A stretch of DNA of 64,000 nucleotides, taken from the NCBI GenBank assembly GCA_018268755.1, contig JAFDVW010000011.1, positions 208,230 to 272,229 on the forward strand, read 5' to 3'. Origin of the DNA: Acidobacteriota bacterium (GTDB taxonomy: Bacteria; Acidobacteriota; Terriglobia; Terriglobales; Acidobacteriaceae). Made by a program: the position numbers and the translations under genes. This document shows, piece after piece, positions 34,343 to 43,194 of this stretch. Each line of letters opens with the position of its first letter. Position 1 is the stretch's first letter. The notes beneath the pieces were generated by a model, which did not search any database, was not told where the DNA came from, and was given only the letters and a program-made list of their open reading frames with translations.

Positions 34343-36313
34343 CTACATGACCGGCGGGACCGTGATGCCCATGACCTCCAGCGAGCGCAGCAGCTCCCGC
34401 CGCACCACGGCGGCGGTGGCCAGCAGGAACTTCTTGCGGGCTTCGTCGGCCTCGGCCAGGATCGGGTAGCGGTGGTAGAAGGTGTTGAACAGTTGAGCCA
34501 GCTGAAAGACATGCTTGGCCAGATAGGCCGGCTCGGTGGTGGCGATGCACTGGTCAACTAAATAAGAGGTCTGGGCCGCCGCCAGCCAGAGTTCCCAGAT
34601 ATCGTCGGCCAGATACTTGGCGAAATCTTGTGCGGAGACGTGGTTGGCAGCGTCCTGGGCGAATTTCTCCGCGTCATAACCGCCCTTGCGGAAAATGTTG
34701 GTCGCCCGCACCACGGCATATTGTGCGTAGGGGCCGGTTTCGCCTTCAAAGCTCAAGGCATCCTTGAAGTCGAAGGCGATCACCGAGGGCTTGGTGTACT
34801 TCAGCATGAAATAGCGCAAGGCGCCGATGGCGATCTGGGTGGAAATTTCCCCACGCTCGACATCGCTCAATTCGGGATGGCGGGTATCGACTTCCTTTCT
34901 TGCCGAGGCGATCAGGGTATCCAGCAGGTCGTCGGCTTTCACGCCGAAGCCTTTGCGGCCGGAAACCTCGATATAGGAACGCGATTTGTCTTCCTCGCTC
35001 AGCGTGTAACCGAGTTCGGCGGCGCAGCGCGGGGTAAGCGCAACCATCTCATAGGAAAAGTGGGTGTAGTGGTCGGCGGCTTCGCCGTGGCCTAAGCCAC
35101 GCAGGGCCTCGATGACCGTGCTCTGCGCTTCGGACTGGCGGGCATCGATGACGTTGTAGATTTCCGCTACGTCGCCGAAGTGCGGGTGTTCGGGCTCGCC
35201 TGCGGACGCGGAAATCCAGCAGTCTTTGCCGTTGGGATAGCGATAAAACTTGCGATAGGCGAAGTCTTTCCCCAGTAGGCCGAACTTCCACATGTGGTAG
35301 GCGATGTCCTTGCCCACGTAGCCGACCGTGCCGTTGGAGCGCACGATGACTTTCTGGTCCTCCTCGGCAACTTGTTCTTGGCCTGGCTCTGGGATCTCCG
35401 CGCCGGTTCCGGCCCGCCGCATCACCCAGCAGCCTTTATTTTTGCCGGATTCCTCGAAGAACAGCACGCCGGACTCTTTCAGCTTGGTGAAGGCGGCGTC
35501 CCAGAAATGCAGGTGCAGGATTTCGCTCTCGCGGGGCAGGAAGTCATATTCAATGTCGAGCCGGTCCATGGTTTCGAGATGGCGGCGCAGCACGGCGACG
35601 GCAATCAACTCGGCCAGGGCGGCGGTTTCGTTGCCGCCTTCCTCAATGGCATGCAGGGTTTGCAGGCGCGTCTGCAGGTTCTGCTTGTCCTGCTCATACC
35701 ACTGCGAGGCCCGGGCATAGAGGTCCCAGCAGTAGTAGTCGAAGCGGGGCTGGCGGGTCAGGGCCTCAATCTCGGCGCGCGATTTCTTTTCCAGGTGGAG
35801 AAATCCCACCACGACGTCCGCCACCTGCACCCCGGTATTGTCGATGTAGTTCTGCACGTCGACTTCGCGGCCGGCGAAGCGCAGCAGGCGGACGAAGGTG
35901 TCTCCCAGGATGGCGTTGCGCAGGTGGCCGACGTGGGCGGCCTTATTGGGGTTGATGCTGGAGTGCTCGACCAGAATTTTTCCAGTCGGGACTTCGACGG
36001 GGGGCCTGGCGTCCCGGGTCAGGGCCGTGGCCAGGGCCGCGCGGTCGACGCGGGCATTGATGTAGCCGGCGCCGGCCAGCTCCAGCTTGGAGAAGCCTTC
36101 GATGGGGCCGATGCCGGCGACGATCTCCTCCGCGATCTTGCGCGGGGCCTTGCGCAAACGCTTGGCCAGCTCAAAAGCCAGTGGCAGGGCGTATTCGCCC
36201 AGCTCCACCTTGGGGGGCTGTTCGATGACGATTTTGGGCAGCTCCACCTCGTAGGTGCGCTGCAAAAAGCTGCGGATGGCCTGGGCCAGTCGGCGTTCCA
36301 GATGACGGTACAA
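34343..36313 (-). CDS. argS: Arginyl-tRNA synthetase
   Basis: A 656-residue class I synthetase charging tRNA-Arg. The N-terminal additional domain is followed by the nucleotide-binding motif SSINPNKAAHVGHLRNAILG (HVGH at residues 127-130). Family segments NYIDNTGVQVADVVVGF and FSYEMVALTPRCAAELGY follow, then the DALR anticodon domain at the C-terminus (FNTFYHRYPILAEADEARKK, SLEVMGITVPPVM). The start is taken as TTG 36313, which has GAGGA 5 bp upstream and fits ArgS length; the frame remains open to 36490 into the divergent promoter area of larC. This start is a judgement. Confidence 0.94.
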   Translation of the reverse strand: MYRHLERRLAQAIRSFLQRTYEVELPKIVIEQPPKVELGEYALPLAFELAKRLRKAPRKIAEEIVAGIGPIEGFSKLELAGAGYINARVDRAALATALTRDARPPVEVPTGKILVEHSSINPNKAAHVGHLRNAILGDTFVRLLRFAGREVDVQNYIDNTGVQVADVVVGFLHLEKKSRAEIEALTRQPRFDYYCWDLYARASQWYEQDKQNLQTRLQTLHAIEEGGNETAALAELIAVAVLRRHLETMDRLDIEYDFLPRESEILHLHFWDAAFTKLKESGVLFFEESGKNKGCWVMRRAGTGAEIPEPGQEQVAEEDQKVIVRSNGTVGYVGKDIAYHMWKFGLLGKDFAYRKFYRYPNGKDCWISASAGEPEHPHFGDVAEIYNVIDARQSEAQSTVIEALRGLGHGEAADHYTHFSYEMVALTPRCAAELGYTLSEEDKSRSYIEVSGRKGFGVKADDLLDTLIASARKEVDTRHPELSDVERGEISTQIAIGALRYFMLKYTKPSVIAFDFKDALSFEGETGPYAQYAVVRATNIFRKGGYDAEKFAQDAANHVSAQDFAKYLADDIWELWLAAAQTSYLVDQCIATTEPAYLAKHVFQLAQLFNTFYHRYPILAEADEARKKFLLATAAVVRRELLRSLEVMGITVPPVM

Positions 36314-36495
36314 GAGTTCCTCTAAGTGATTGAAGAAAATAGTGATTGTAGCAGAAAGACGGCCCGTGCCGGGTTTGACGGACGGGGAGGGCTTGCCTAT
36401 GATGAAAAAACGTCGTGGGTCTTTGGTCGTTAGTCCTCGGCTGCTCCGATTTGCGATTGCATTGGACTGACGACCGACGAACAACGACACTTCTC

Positions 36496-37797
36496 ATGCG
36501 CATTGCCTACCTTGACTGCTTTTCCGGCATCAGTGGCGACATGTTTCTCGGAGCGCTGGTGGACGCCGGGGTGTCGGCCCGGCTGCTGGAAGAAACCGTC
36601 GCGGCCCTGCAGGTTGGGGCGAAGCTGGAAATCTCGCGGGTAGACCGCAGCGGAATCACGGCGACCAAGGTGGACGTGATCGTGAATGGCGAGAAAGACC
36701 AGCCGCGCGAGCATAAACACGAGCATGGGCATGGGCACCATCATCATGAGCATGATGGGCATCAGCACAGTTCGCGGGCGGGGGCGCCCGCGCCACACAG
36801 TCATGACCACCAGCATGGACGAGGGCTGAAGCAGATCAAGCAGCTCATCGCCCAGGCGGCCATCAGCCCGCGGGCAAAGCAGACGGCGACGGCGATCTTC
36901 GAGGCGCTGGGTGCGGCCGAGAGCAAGATCCACAACGTGGATATTCAGAAGATCCACTTTCATGAGGTGGGCGCGGTCGATGCCATCGTGGACATTGTTT
37001 GTGCGGCGGTGGGAGCGGAGGCGCTGGGGGTCGACGAGATCGTGTGCTCGCCATTGAATGTAGGCGGTGGCACGGTTAAGTGCGCGCACGGCACTTTTCC
37101 CGTGCCGGCTCCGGCGACGGTCGAGTTGCTGAGTGACGCTCCGATATTTTCTTCGGGGGTGCAGGCGGAGCTGGTGACGCCGACCGGCGCGGCCATTGTG
37201 AAGACCCTGGCGGGGCGCTTCGCCGCGTTTCCGGCGATGAAGGTGGAAAAGGCCGGCTACGGCGCGGGTTCGCGTGACCTTCCCGGCGCGGCCAATGTGG
37301 TGCGGCTGACAGTGGGGGAGGCGCTGCCTTCCGAGGTGGCCTTGCCCCCTGCGGAGCAAGATGCGGTCGCGGTGCTGGAAGCCAATTTGGACGACCTGAA
37401 TCCGCAGATCGTGGGCTATGTCATGGAGCGGCTGCTCGCGGCGGGCGCGCTCGATGTTTTTGCCGCGCCGGTGCAGATGAAGAAGAACCGCCCGGGCACG
37501 CTGCTGACCGTGCTGAGCCAGCCGGACGACGCGGCCAGGTTGACGGAAATCCTTTTTGCCGAAACGACGACCCTGGGCGTGCGGCAGCGGGAAGAGAAGC
37601 GGCAGGTGCTGGCCCGTGAGTGGGCCACGGTGGCGACGGAGTGGGGGGATGTGCGCATCAAGATTGCCCGCCGGAAGGGCACGGTGACGAACTATGCCCC
37701 GGAGTATGAGGATTGCCGCAAGATCGCGGAAGAGAAGCAAATTCCGTTGAAGGCCGTCATGCAGGCGGCAATCCAGAGATATCTGAAAGATTTGTAA
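36496..37797 (+). CDS. larC: Nickel-pincer cofactor biosynthesis protein LarC
   Basis: A 433-residue LarC, the CTP-dependent cyclometallase that inserts nickel into the pincer nucleotide of lactate racemase and related enzymes. The N-terminus IAYLDCFSGISGDMFLGALV is diagnostic; HFHEVGAVDAIVDIVCAAVG, SPLNVGGGTVKCAHGTFPVP and PTGAAIVKTL follow. A His-rich stretch (residues about 73-110, with HGHGHHHHEHDGH) is suited to nickel storage or binding. LarA, LarB and LarE are not in the window, so the client racemase/epimerase is elsewhere. The start is ATG 36496. The stop overlaps the left arm of a long inverted repeat. Confidence 0.93.
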   Translation: MRIAYLDCFSGISGDMFLGALVDAGVSARLLEETVAALQVGAKLEISRVDRSGITATKVDVIVNGEKDQPREHKHEHGHGHHHHEHDGHQHSSRAGAPAPHSHDHQHGRGLKQIKQLIAQAAISPRAKQTATAIFEALGAAESKIHNVDIQKIHFHEVGAVDAIVDIVCAAVGAEALGVDEIVCSPLNVGGGTVKCAHGTFPVPAPATVELLSDAPIFSSGVQAELVTPTGAAIVKTLAGRFAAFPAMKVEKAGYGAGSRDLPGAANVVRLTVGEALPSEVALPPAEQDAVAVLEANLDDLNPQIVGYVMERLLAAGALDVFAAPVQMKKNRPGTLLTVLSQPDDAARLTEILFAETTTLGVRQREEKRQVLAREWATVATEWGDVRIKIARRKGTVTNYAPEYEDCRKIAEEKQIPLKAVMQAAIQRYLKDL

Positions 37798-38231
37798 TTT
37801 GGTAATCGGGTGATTTGTAATTTACAAACCCGGCGCTTGGCAGCCGATGACAATGACAATGAATATGCGAGATTCCGGAAAGGCCCGGGACAATAAGGGG
37901 CGGTCCGATTGAGGGGAAAGCAGATTCCTCGCTGCGCTCGGAATGACAAAACACTGGTTTTGCTAGAAGACCTGTAGACTAAATTGATCGCGGAAGTAGG
38001 TAGTGGCTCAGTTTGAAAATAATTCTAGCTATTGTCATTCCGAGGGCCGTTTTATCGCCCGAGGAATCTGTTGTTTTCCGCCAACAGCAGATTCCCTTCG
38101 GCTCCGCTCAGTGCAGGCTCTCGCCGCAAAAAACGCGGCTCGGAATGACAAAAGTTGAGGTCCTAATTCAAACTGAGCCACTACGCGGAATTACTTTAAA
38201 TTTACAAATTACCCGATTACCCAATTACAAA
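37791..38231. repeat. Nested inverted-repeat block between larC and metG
   Basis: This stretch of about 440 bp holds no gene. Its outer arms, 37791-37823 and 38199-38231, are inverted copies matching in 30 of 33 positions and made of short AT-rich words (such as GGTAATCGGGT). The left arm covers the larC stop and the right arm ends on the metG start. Inside lie a TCCTCG-CTGCGCTCGGAATGACA element (37925-37951) and a 183-bp MITE-like element (38001-38183). Confidence 0.7.
38001..38183. mobile_element. MITE-like element with 17-bp perfect terminal inverted repeats
   Basis: TAGTGGCTCAGTTTGAA (38001-38017) is repeated exactly inverted at 38167-38183. The 149-bp interior has a second inverted pair, GTCATTCCG (from 38034) and CGGAATGAC (to about 38150), so the transcript could fold into one long hairpin. 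The outer TA at both ends would fit a TA target duplication, as in IS630/mariner-derived MITEs; that assignment is inference. No coding capacity. Confidence 0.55.
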
Positions 38232-40237
38232 TGTCGAAGAAGTTCTACATCACCACGCCCATCTACTATGTGAATGCGCGGCCGCACATCGGCCACACTT
38301 ACACCACCATCGCTTGCGACACGGTGGCCCGCCGCCAGCGCATGATGGGCTATGACACTTACTTCCTGACCGGCACCGACGAGCACGGACAGAAGATCGA
38401 GCGCGCCGCCCAGGCCGCGGGCAAGACGCCGCAACAGTTGACCGACGAAGTTTCCGGCGAATTCCGCGCCCTGTGGGACCGGATGAAGCTCAGCTACGAC
38501 GACTACATCCGCACCACCTCCGACCGGCATAAAGAAGGGGTGCAGACTCTATGGCGGCAGTTGCGCGACAAGGGACACATCTATAAAGGGAGTTACTCCG
38601 GACAATATTGCGTTTACGACGAGCTTTACGTCGATGTGGTGGGTCCGGGCGCGCCCTGTCCGGAGTGCGGACGTCCCACGGAAACGGTGCAGGAAGAAAA
38701 CTACTTCTTCAAGCTCTCGGCATTTCAGGAGCAGTTGTTGGAGCTTTACACCCAACAGCCGGATTTCATCCGCCCGGAAACCCGCCGCAACGAAGTGATC
38801 TCCTTCGTGCGCTCGGGACTGCGCGATCTCTCGGTGAGCCGATCCACCTTCAAATGGGGCATCCCGGTGCCGGACGATCCCGGCCACGTGATCTACGTCT
38901 GGCTGGACGCGCTGGCCAACTACATCACCGCGCTCGGCTACGGGCAGGCCGACGATGCGAAATATAAGAAGTACTGGCCGGCCGATGTGCACATGATCGG
39001 CAAAGAGATTGTGCGCTTCCACTGCGTCTACTGGCCGGCGTTCCTGCTGGCGGCGGGGTTGCCCCTGCCCAAGAGCATTGTGGCGCACGGCTGGCTGCTG
39101 TTTGAAGAGAACAAGATGTCGAAGTCGCGCGGCAATATCGTGCGCTCGGAGACGATCCTGGATGTGCTGGGCGCGGACGCGCTGCGTTACTTCCTGCTGC
39201 GCGAGATTGTCTTCGGCCAGGATGGATCGTTTTCCTTCGACGCGCTGGTGCAGCGCTACAACTCCGATTTGGCCAACGGGCTGGGCAATCTGGCCAGCCG
39301 CACCCTGACCATGATTTCGCGCTACTTCAAGGGCGAGGTGCCGTATCCCTCGGCCACGGCCAAGAATGCATCGGATGACGCCATTGCGGAAGCGGCGCGC
39401 AAGACCATCGCAGACTTCCATGCGAACTTTGCGCAATATCAATTCTCGCGGGCGCTGGAAACCGCCTGGGGATTGGTCGCCGCGGTCGATAAATACATCG
39501 TGGAGAATGAGCCCTGGGCTTTGGGGGAAAAGCAGGACGAAGGGAGCCGCACGCGCCTGGCCACCGTGCTCTACACGGCGGCGGAAGCGCTGCGCATTGT
39601 GACTGCGCTGGCGCATCCCGTGATGCCTGAGGCCACCGGGAAAATCTGGACGCAGCTCGGGCTGGGCAATATCCGCGAGCTTAATTTGCATGAGTTGCAG
39701 TGGGGGCAGTTGAAACTGGGGACCAGGTTGGGAGAAGTGCAGGCCGTGTTCCCGCGCGCCGATAAGAGCGCCATTGAAAGGATGCAGAAGATGGAAGAGC
39801 AGGGAAGAGCGCCGGTGGCGGAGAGTAAGCCGGAAGAAAATAAGACAGCGGAGACCAAGAGCGAAGACAAGCCCAAGGCGGTGGCCAAGCCCGCTGCCGT
39901 GGCGCCGGAGGGGAAGATCACCATCGACGATTTCGCCAAGATCGATCTGCGGGTGGCCCAGGTAAAGGTGGCGGAGAAGGTGCCGAACGCGGACAAGCTG
40001 CTGCGCCTGGAAGTCGACCTGGGATACGAGACCCGTCAGATTGTGGCGGGAATCGCGGAAGCTTATGCGCCGGAGGCGCTGGTGGGCCGCAAAGTGGTGA
40101 TCGTCGCCAATCTTGCGCCGCGCAAGCTGCGCGGGCTGGAATCGAACGGCATGATTGTGGCCGCATCACTGGAAGGCGGAAAGCCCGTACTGGCGGCGTT
40201 TCTGGAGGAAGTGCCTTTGGGTGCGAGGTTGAAGTAG
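38231..40237 (+). CDS. metG: Methionyl-tRNA synthetase with C-terminal tRNA-binding domain
   Basis: A 668-residue class I synthetase. HIGH is at residues 19-22 (ARPHIGHTYTTIACDTVARR) and KMSKS at 295-299 (ENKMSKSRGNIV). A CPECG knuckle lies in the connective domain. After a charged linker rich in Lys, Glu and Ala (about residues 525-560) comes a Trbp111/EMAP-type domain (IDDFAKIDLRVAQVKVAEKV, SNGMIVAAS), which dimerises and holds tRNA. The ATG at 38231 sits immediately after the right arm of the inverted repeat, so no normal ribosome site is visible. Confidence 0.96.
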   Translation: MSKKFYITTPIYYVNARPHIGHTYTTIACDTVARRQRMMGYDTYFLTGTDEHGQKIERAAQAAGKTPQQLTDEVSGEFRALWDRMKLSYDDYIRTTSDRHKEGVQTLWRQLRDKGHIYKGSYSGQYCVYDELYVDVVGPGAPCPECGRPTETVQEENYFFKLSAFQEQLLELYTQQPDFIRPETRRNEVISFVRSGLRDLSVSRSTFKWGIPVPDDPGHVIYVWLDALANYITALGYGQADDAKYKKYWPADVHMIGKEIVRFHCVYWPAFLLAAGLPLPKSIVAHGWLLFEENKMSKSRGNIVRSETILDVLGADALRYFLLREIVFGQDGSFSFDALVQRYNSDLANGLGNLASRTLTMISRYFKGEVPYPSATAKNASDDAIAEAARKTIADFHANFAQYQFSRALETAWGLVAAVDKYIVENEPWALGEKQDEGSRTRLATVLYTAAEALRIVTALAHPVMPEATGKIWTQLGLGNIRELNLHELQWGQLKLGTRLGEVQAVFPRADKSAIERMQKMEEQGRAPVAESKPEENKTAETKSEDKPKAVAKPAAVAPEGKITIDDFAKIDLRVAQVKVAEKVPNADKLLRLEVDLGYETRQIVAGIAEAYAPEALVGRKVVIVANLAPRKLRGLESNGMIVAASLEGGKPVLAAFLEEVPLGARLK

Positions 40238-40430
40238 TTCACCACAGAGGGCGCAGAGTTTCACAGAGAATTTGCGCCGTTCCGGCGCGTGATTTGTTTC
40301 TCTTGCATTTGCGGTATCGCTGAAGCGATACCCTGATACGAAGCGATTACCGAGTAAGGCCGGCAGCCTCAATAGGAAGGTTTTGCGTAGACCGCTACAG
40401 GCCAAAGGCTAACGGCCAACGACCAACAAC
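40238..40430. repeat. Intergenic repeats between metG and tatD
   Basis: 40240-40268 carries a CACAGAG-type half-site (ACCACAGAGGGCGCAGAG and CAGAGTTTCACAGA) related to the stem-loop at 26190. 40397-40428 carries a GGCCAAAGGCTAACGGCCAA copy of the repeat seen at 33.8 kb, ending at the tatD start. Confidence 0.45.
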
Positions 40431-41243
40431 ATGTTCGTAGATTCCCACGCCCATCTGGAAGGACCGCGTTTTGACGGTGACCGCGAGCAGGTGATTGCCC
40501 GCGCGCGCGCGGCCGGGGTGCGCACCATCCTCGCCATCGGCACCGGCGACGGTCCCGGCACCCTGGATTGTGGCGTCCAGCTGGCCGAACAGCACGACTT
40601 CCTCTACGCCACTATCGGCATCCATCCCCATGAAGCGGAGAAGGCGACGGACGCGGACTTTGCCGAGATGGAGCAACTGGCCCGGCGGTCCAAGGTGATT
40701 GCCTGGGGGGAAATCGGCCTGGATTATTTCTACGACCACTCTCCCCGCGAAGTCCAGAAACAGGTTTTTCTGCAGCAGATGGAGCTGGCGCGGGCCGCCA
40801 AGCTCCCCATCGTCATTCATTGCCGCCCCACGGATGGCAGCGACAATGCCTGGGTGGATTGCCTGCAATTGATCGAAGAAAATTGGGCCGCGAGCGGGCT
40901 GGGTGGCATTCTGCACTGCTTTGCCAGCACCTGGGAGCACGCCAAGCGGGCCATCGATATGGGCTTCCTGATTTCTTTTGCCGGCAACGTCACCTTTCCC
41001 AAGGCGCAGTCCATTCGGGATGCAGCTCGGGAGGTGCCGCTGGACCGCATGCTGATTGAGACGGATTCTCCTTTCTTAGCGCCCGTTCCCTATCGGGGAA
41101 AGCGCAACGAGCCTGCCTATGTAAAGGAGACGGCCGGGCAAATCGGGGCAATTCACGGTCTTTCCGGGAAAGAAGTCGGAGAGAGGACGGCGCAGAATTT
41201 CTACCGTTTCTTTTCCCTTTCCGAAAAGGCGGATTCCATTTAG
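40431..41243 (+). CDS. TatD-family metal-dependent DNase/hydrolase
   Basis: A 270-residue TIM-barrel hydrolase. Metal ligands are in FVDSHAHLEG, GEIGLDYFYD (Glu), IVIHCRPTDG and LHCFASTWEHA, and the Asp in MLIETDSPFLAPVPYRGKRN. These match TatD/YcfH proteins, 3'-5' exonucleases with roles in DNA repair or D-aminoacyl-tRNA quality control. Often next to metG in bacteria, as here, although a repeat-filled gap separates them. Start ATG 40431. Confidence 0.93.
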   Translation: MFVDSHAHLEGPRFDGDREQVIARARAAGVRTILAIGTGDGPGTLDCGVQLAEQHDFLYATIGIHPHEAEKATDADFAEMEQLARRSKVIAWGEIGLDYFYDHSPREVQKQVFLQQMELARAAKLPIVIHCRPTDGSDNAWVDCLQLIEENWAASGLGGILHCFASTWEHAKRAIDMGFLISFAGNVTFPKAQSIRDAAREVPLDRMLIETDSPFLAPVPYRGKRNEPAYVKETAGQIGAIHGLSGKEVGERTAQNFYRFFSLSEKADSI

Positions 41244-41300
41244 CCTGTGGGGTGCACCTTCTGTGGGGCCGCCGGAACTTGCCGATTCGACGTATAAGCC

Positions 41301-41798
41301 ATGCCTGAGAACACTTTCGACATTGTCAGCAAAATTGACCTGCAAGAGGTCGCCAACGCCATTCAGCATGCGCTGAAAGAGATCCATACCCGCTTCGATC
41401 TCAAGGACTCAAAGTCCAATATTGAGATGGACGGCAAAGACGCCATCGTGCTGCACTCGCTCGACGAATACAAGCTGAAGGCGGTGAACGACGTTTTCCA
41501 GTCCAAGCTGGTCAAGCGCGGAGTATCCTTGAAAGGCTTGACCTACGGGGCGATTGAGCCGGCGGCGCACGGGACGGCCAAGCAGCGAGTCACCTTGCAG
41601 CAAGGCATTGCCGTAGAAAAGGCCAAAGAAATCGTCAAGCTGATTAAGGATTCCAAGAAGAAAGCGCAAGCCTCCATCCAGGGCGACCTGGTGCGAGTCA
41701 GCGGCAAGGACCGCGACACGTTGCAGGAAGTCATCGCCCTGCTGCGGCAAAAGGATTTCGGGATCGACCTGCAGTTCACGAATTACCGGTCGAATTAA
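41301..41798 (+). CDS. YajQ-family cyclic-di-GMP/nucleotide-binding protein
   Basis: A 165-residue YajQ (UPF0234) protein: PENTFDIVSKIDLQEVANAI, EIHTRFDLKDSKSNIEMDGK, GAIEPAAHGTAKQRVTLQQG, DLVRVSGKDRDTLQEVIALL and DFGIDLQFTNYR. Members bind nucleotides, and in Xanthomonas c-di-GMP, to modulate transcription. Cytoplasmic. It lies between tatD and the prenyl synthase gene in the same direction. Confidence 0.95.
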   Translation: MPENTFDIVSKIDLQEVANAIQHALKEIHTRFDLKDSKSNIEMDGKDAIVLHSLDEYKLKAVNDVFQSKLVKRGVSLKGLTYGAIEPAAHGTAKQRVTLQQGIAVEKAKEIVKLIKDSKKKAQASIQGDLVRVSGKDRDTLQEVIALLRQKDFGIDLQFTNYRSN

Positions 41799-41803
41799 AA
41801 AAA

Positions 41804-42793
41804 TTGAGCACACCAGCCACCATCAACGGGAAAGAAATCTTTGCCCTGCTGGCGGAGGACCTTTCCGCCATCGAGCGTGAGTTTGGCCGCGATACTGTGG
41901 CCGGCGTCGAAGCCATCACCGAAATCGGAGAGTATCTGCGCAACGGCGGCGGCAAGCGTATTCGTCCCACGTTGCTTTTGCTTTCCGCCAAAGTTCTGAA
42001 CTACGAAGGCCGCGGTGCCGTGCGCCTGGGTGCGGTGGTGGAGATCCTGCACACCGCCACGCTGGTGCACGACGACATTATTGATGAGGCGGAGCTTCGC
42101 CGCGGACGCCCGGCGGCCAATACCCAGTGGGGAAATTCGAAGTGCGTGCTGGCCGGCGACTGGCTGTACATGCAGGCCTTCAAGATCGCCGTGCAGGAGC
42201 GCAATTTTCGCATCCTCGACACCCTCATCGAACTGACCCAGCAGATGGTCGAGGGGGAACTGCTGCAGATCGAAAAGCTCGGCAAGCTCATCTCTCTCGA
42301 TGAGCACTTTGACCTGATTTACCGCAAGACCGCCTGCCTGTTTTCCGTGTGCATGCGACTGGGGGCGATCCTGGGCAATGCGACGCCGGAGCAGGAAGAA
42401 AACCTGGCGCAATACGGACGCGATCTCGGCATGGCCTTCCAGATTGTGGATGACGTGCTCGACCTGACCGCTTCAGAGAGTGTCCTGGGCAAGCCGGTGG
42501 CCAGCGATCTGCGCGAGGGCAAGGTGACCATGGCGGTGATCCACGCCCTCGAGCGGTGCACCTCGGCTGAGCGTCAGAAGATTGAAACCGTGTTGCGGGA
42601 GCGCGCTTTTGAAGGCGTAACGCACTCGGAAATCCTCGAAATTCTGAGCCGCTATGGCTCGCTCGAGGCCGCCTATGCCCGCGCCGCCCAGTACGCCGAG
42701 CTGGCCCGTAACGCCATCTGCAGCTTCCCCGATTCGGAAATCAAGCGCGCCCTGCTCTGGGCGCCCGAGTTCGTGGTGGCCCGAGAGAAGTAG
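41804..42793 (+). CDS. Polyprenyl diphosphate synthase (long-chain trans-prenyltransferase)
   Basis: A 329-residue trans-isoprenyl diphosphate synthase, like IspB/HepT, building the quinone side chain or a related polyprenyl diphosphate. The two Asp-rich motifs are present: LVHDDIIDEAELRRGRPA (first) and FQIVDDVLDLTAS (second). GGGKRIRPTLLLLSAKVL is the substrate phosphate site. The amino acid two places before the first motif region is small, fitting long products. It starts with TTG at 41804, 5 bp after the yajQ stop, with only an A-rich ribosome site. Confidence 0.93.
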   Translation: MSTPATINGKEIFALLAEDLSAIEREFGRDTVAGVEAITEIGEYLRNGGGKRIRPTLLLLSAKVLNYEGRGAVRLGAVVEILHTATLVHDDIIDEAELRRGRPAANTQWGNSKCVLAGDWLYMQAFKIAVQERNFRILDTLIELTQQMVEGELLQIEKLGKLISLDEHFDLIYRKTACLFSVCMRLGAILGNATPEQEENLAQYGRDLGMAFQIVDDVLDLTASESVLGKPVASDLREGKVTMAVIHALERCTSAERQKIETVLRERAFEGVTHSEILEILSRYGSLEAAYARAAQYAELARNAICSFPDSEIKRALLWAPEFVVAREK

Positions 42794-42817
42794 ATCCACC
42801 TGCGGAAATTTCCGGCA

Positions 42818-43192
42818 TTGTCTGCGGAATCTCAGCGACGCTCGGCGATTTCAGGTTTTAGGAAAATCTTAAAACGCAGAGAACGCAGAGGGCTGCGAGA
42901 TCGCAGAGAAAACAATCTTTATCATTTTGGGCGTTTCTCCCCCTGGTCTTTCTCAACGTCCTTTGCGGAAACTCAGCGACGCTCGGCGATTTCAGGTTTG
43001 CGAAAAGTCTTAAAACGCAGAGAACGCAGAGGGCTGCGAGATCGCAGAGAAAACCTCGCAATCTTTAATTATGTTGGGTATTCCTTGGCCTGTTTTTTTA
43101 GCGTCCTCTGCGGAAACTCAGCGACGCTCGGCGATTTCAGGTTTTAGGAAAAATCTTAAAACGCGGAGGTCGCAGAGAAAGCCTCGCAATCT
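42818..43192. repeat. Three-copy tandem repeat
   Basis: The gap between the prenyl synthase and GxxExxY genes holds no gene. Units start with TCTGCGGAA(A/T)CTCAGCGACG at about 42821, 42962 and 43107, so the period is 141-145 bp. Each unit has a conserved core of about 95 bp (CTCGGCGATTTCAGG, TCTTAAAACGCAGAG, ATCGCAGAGAAA) and a variable tail. The third copy lacks part of the CGCAGAG block. Confidence 0.8.
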
Positions 43193-43194
43193 GT

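Noticed and set aside
42818..43192. Possible CRISPR array
   Set aside because: Only three units with a period near 143 bp and partly conserved tails; no short repeats with unique spacers and no cas genes.
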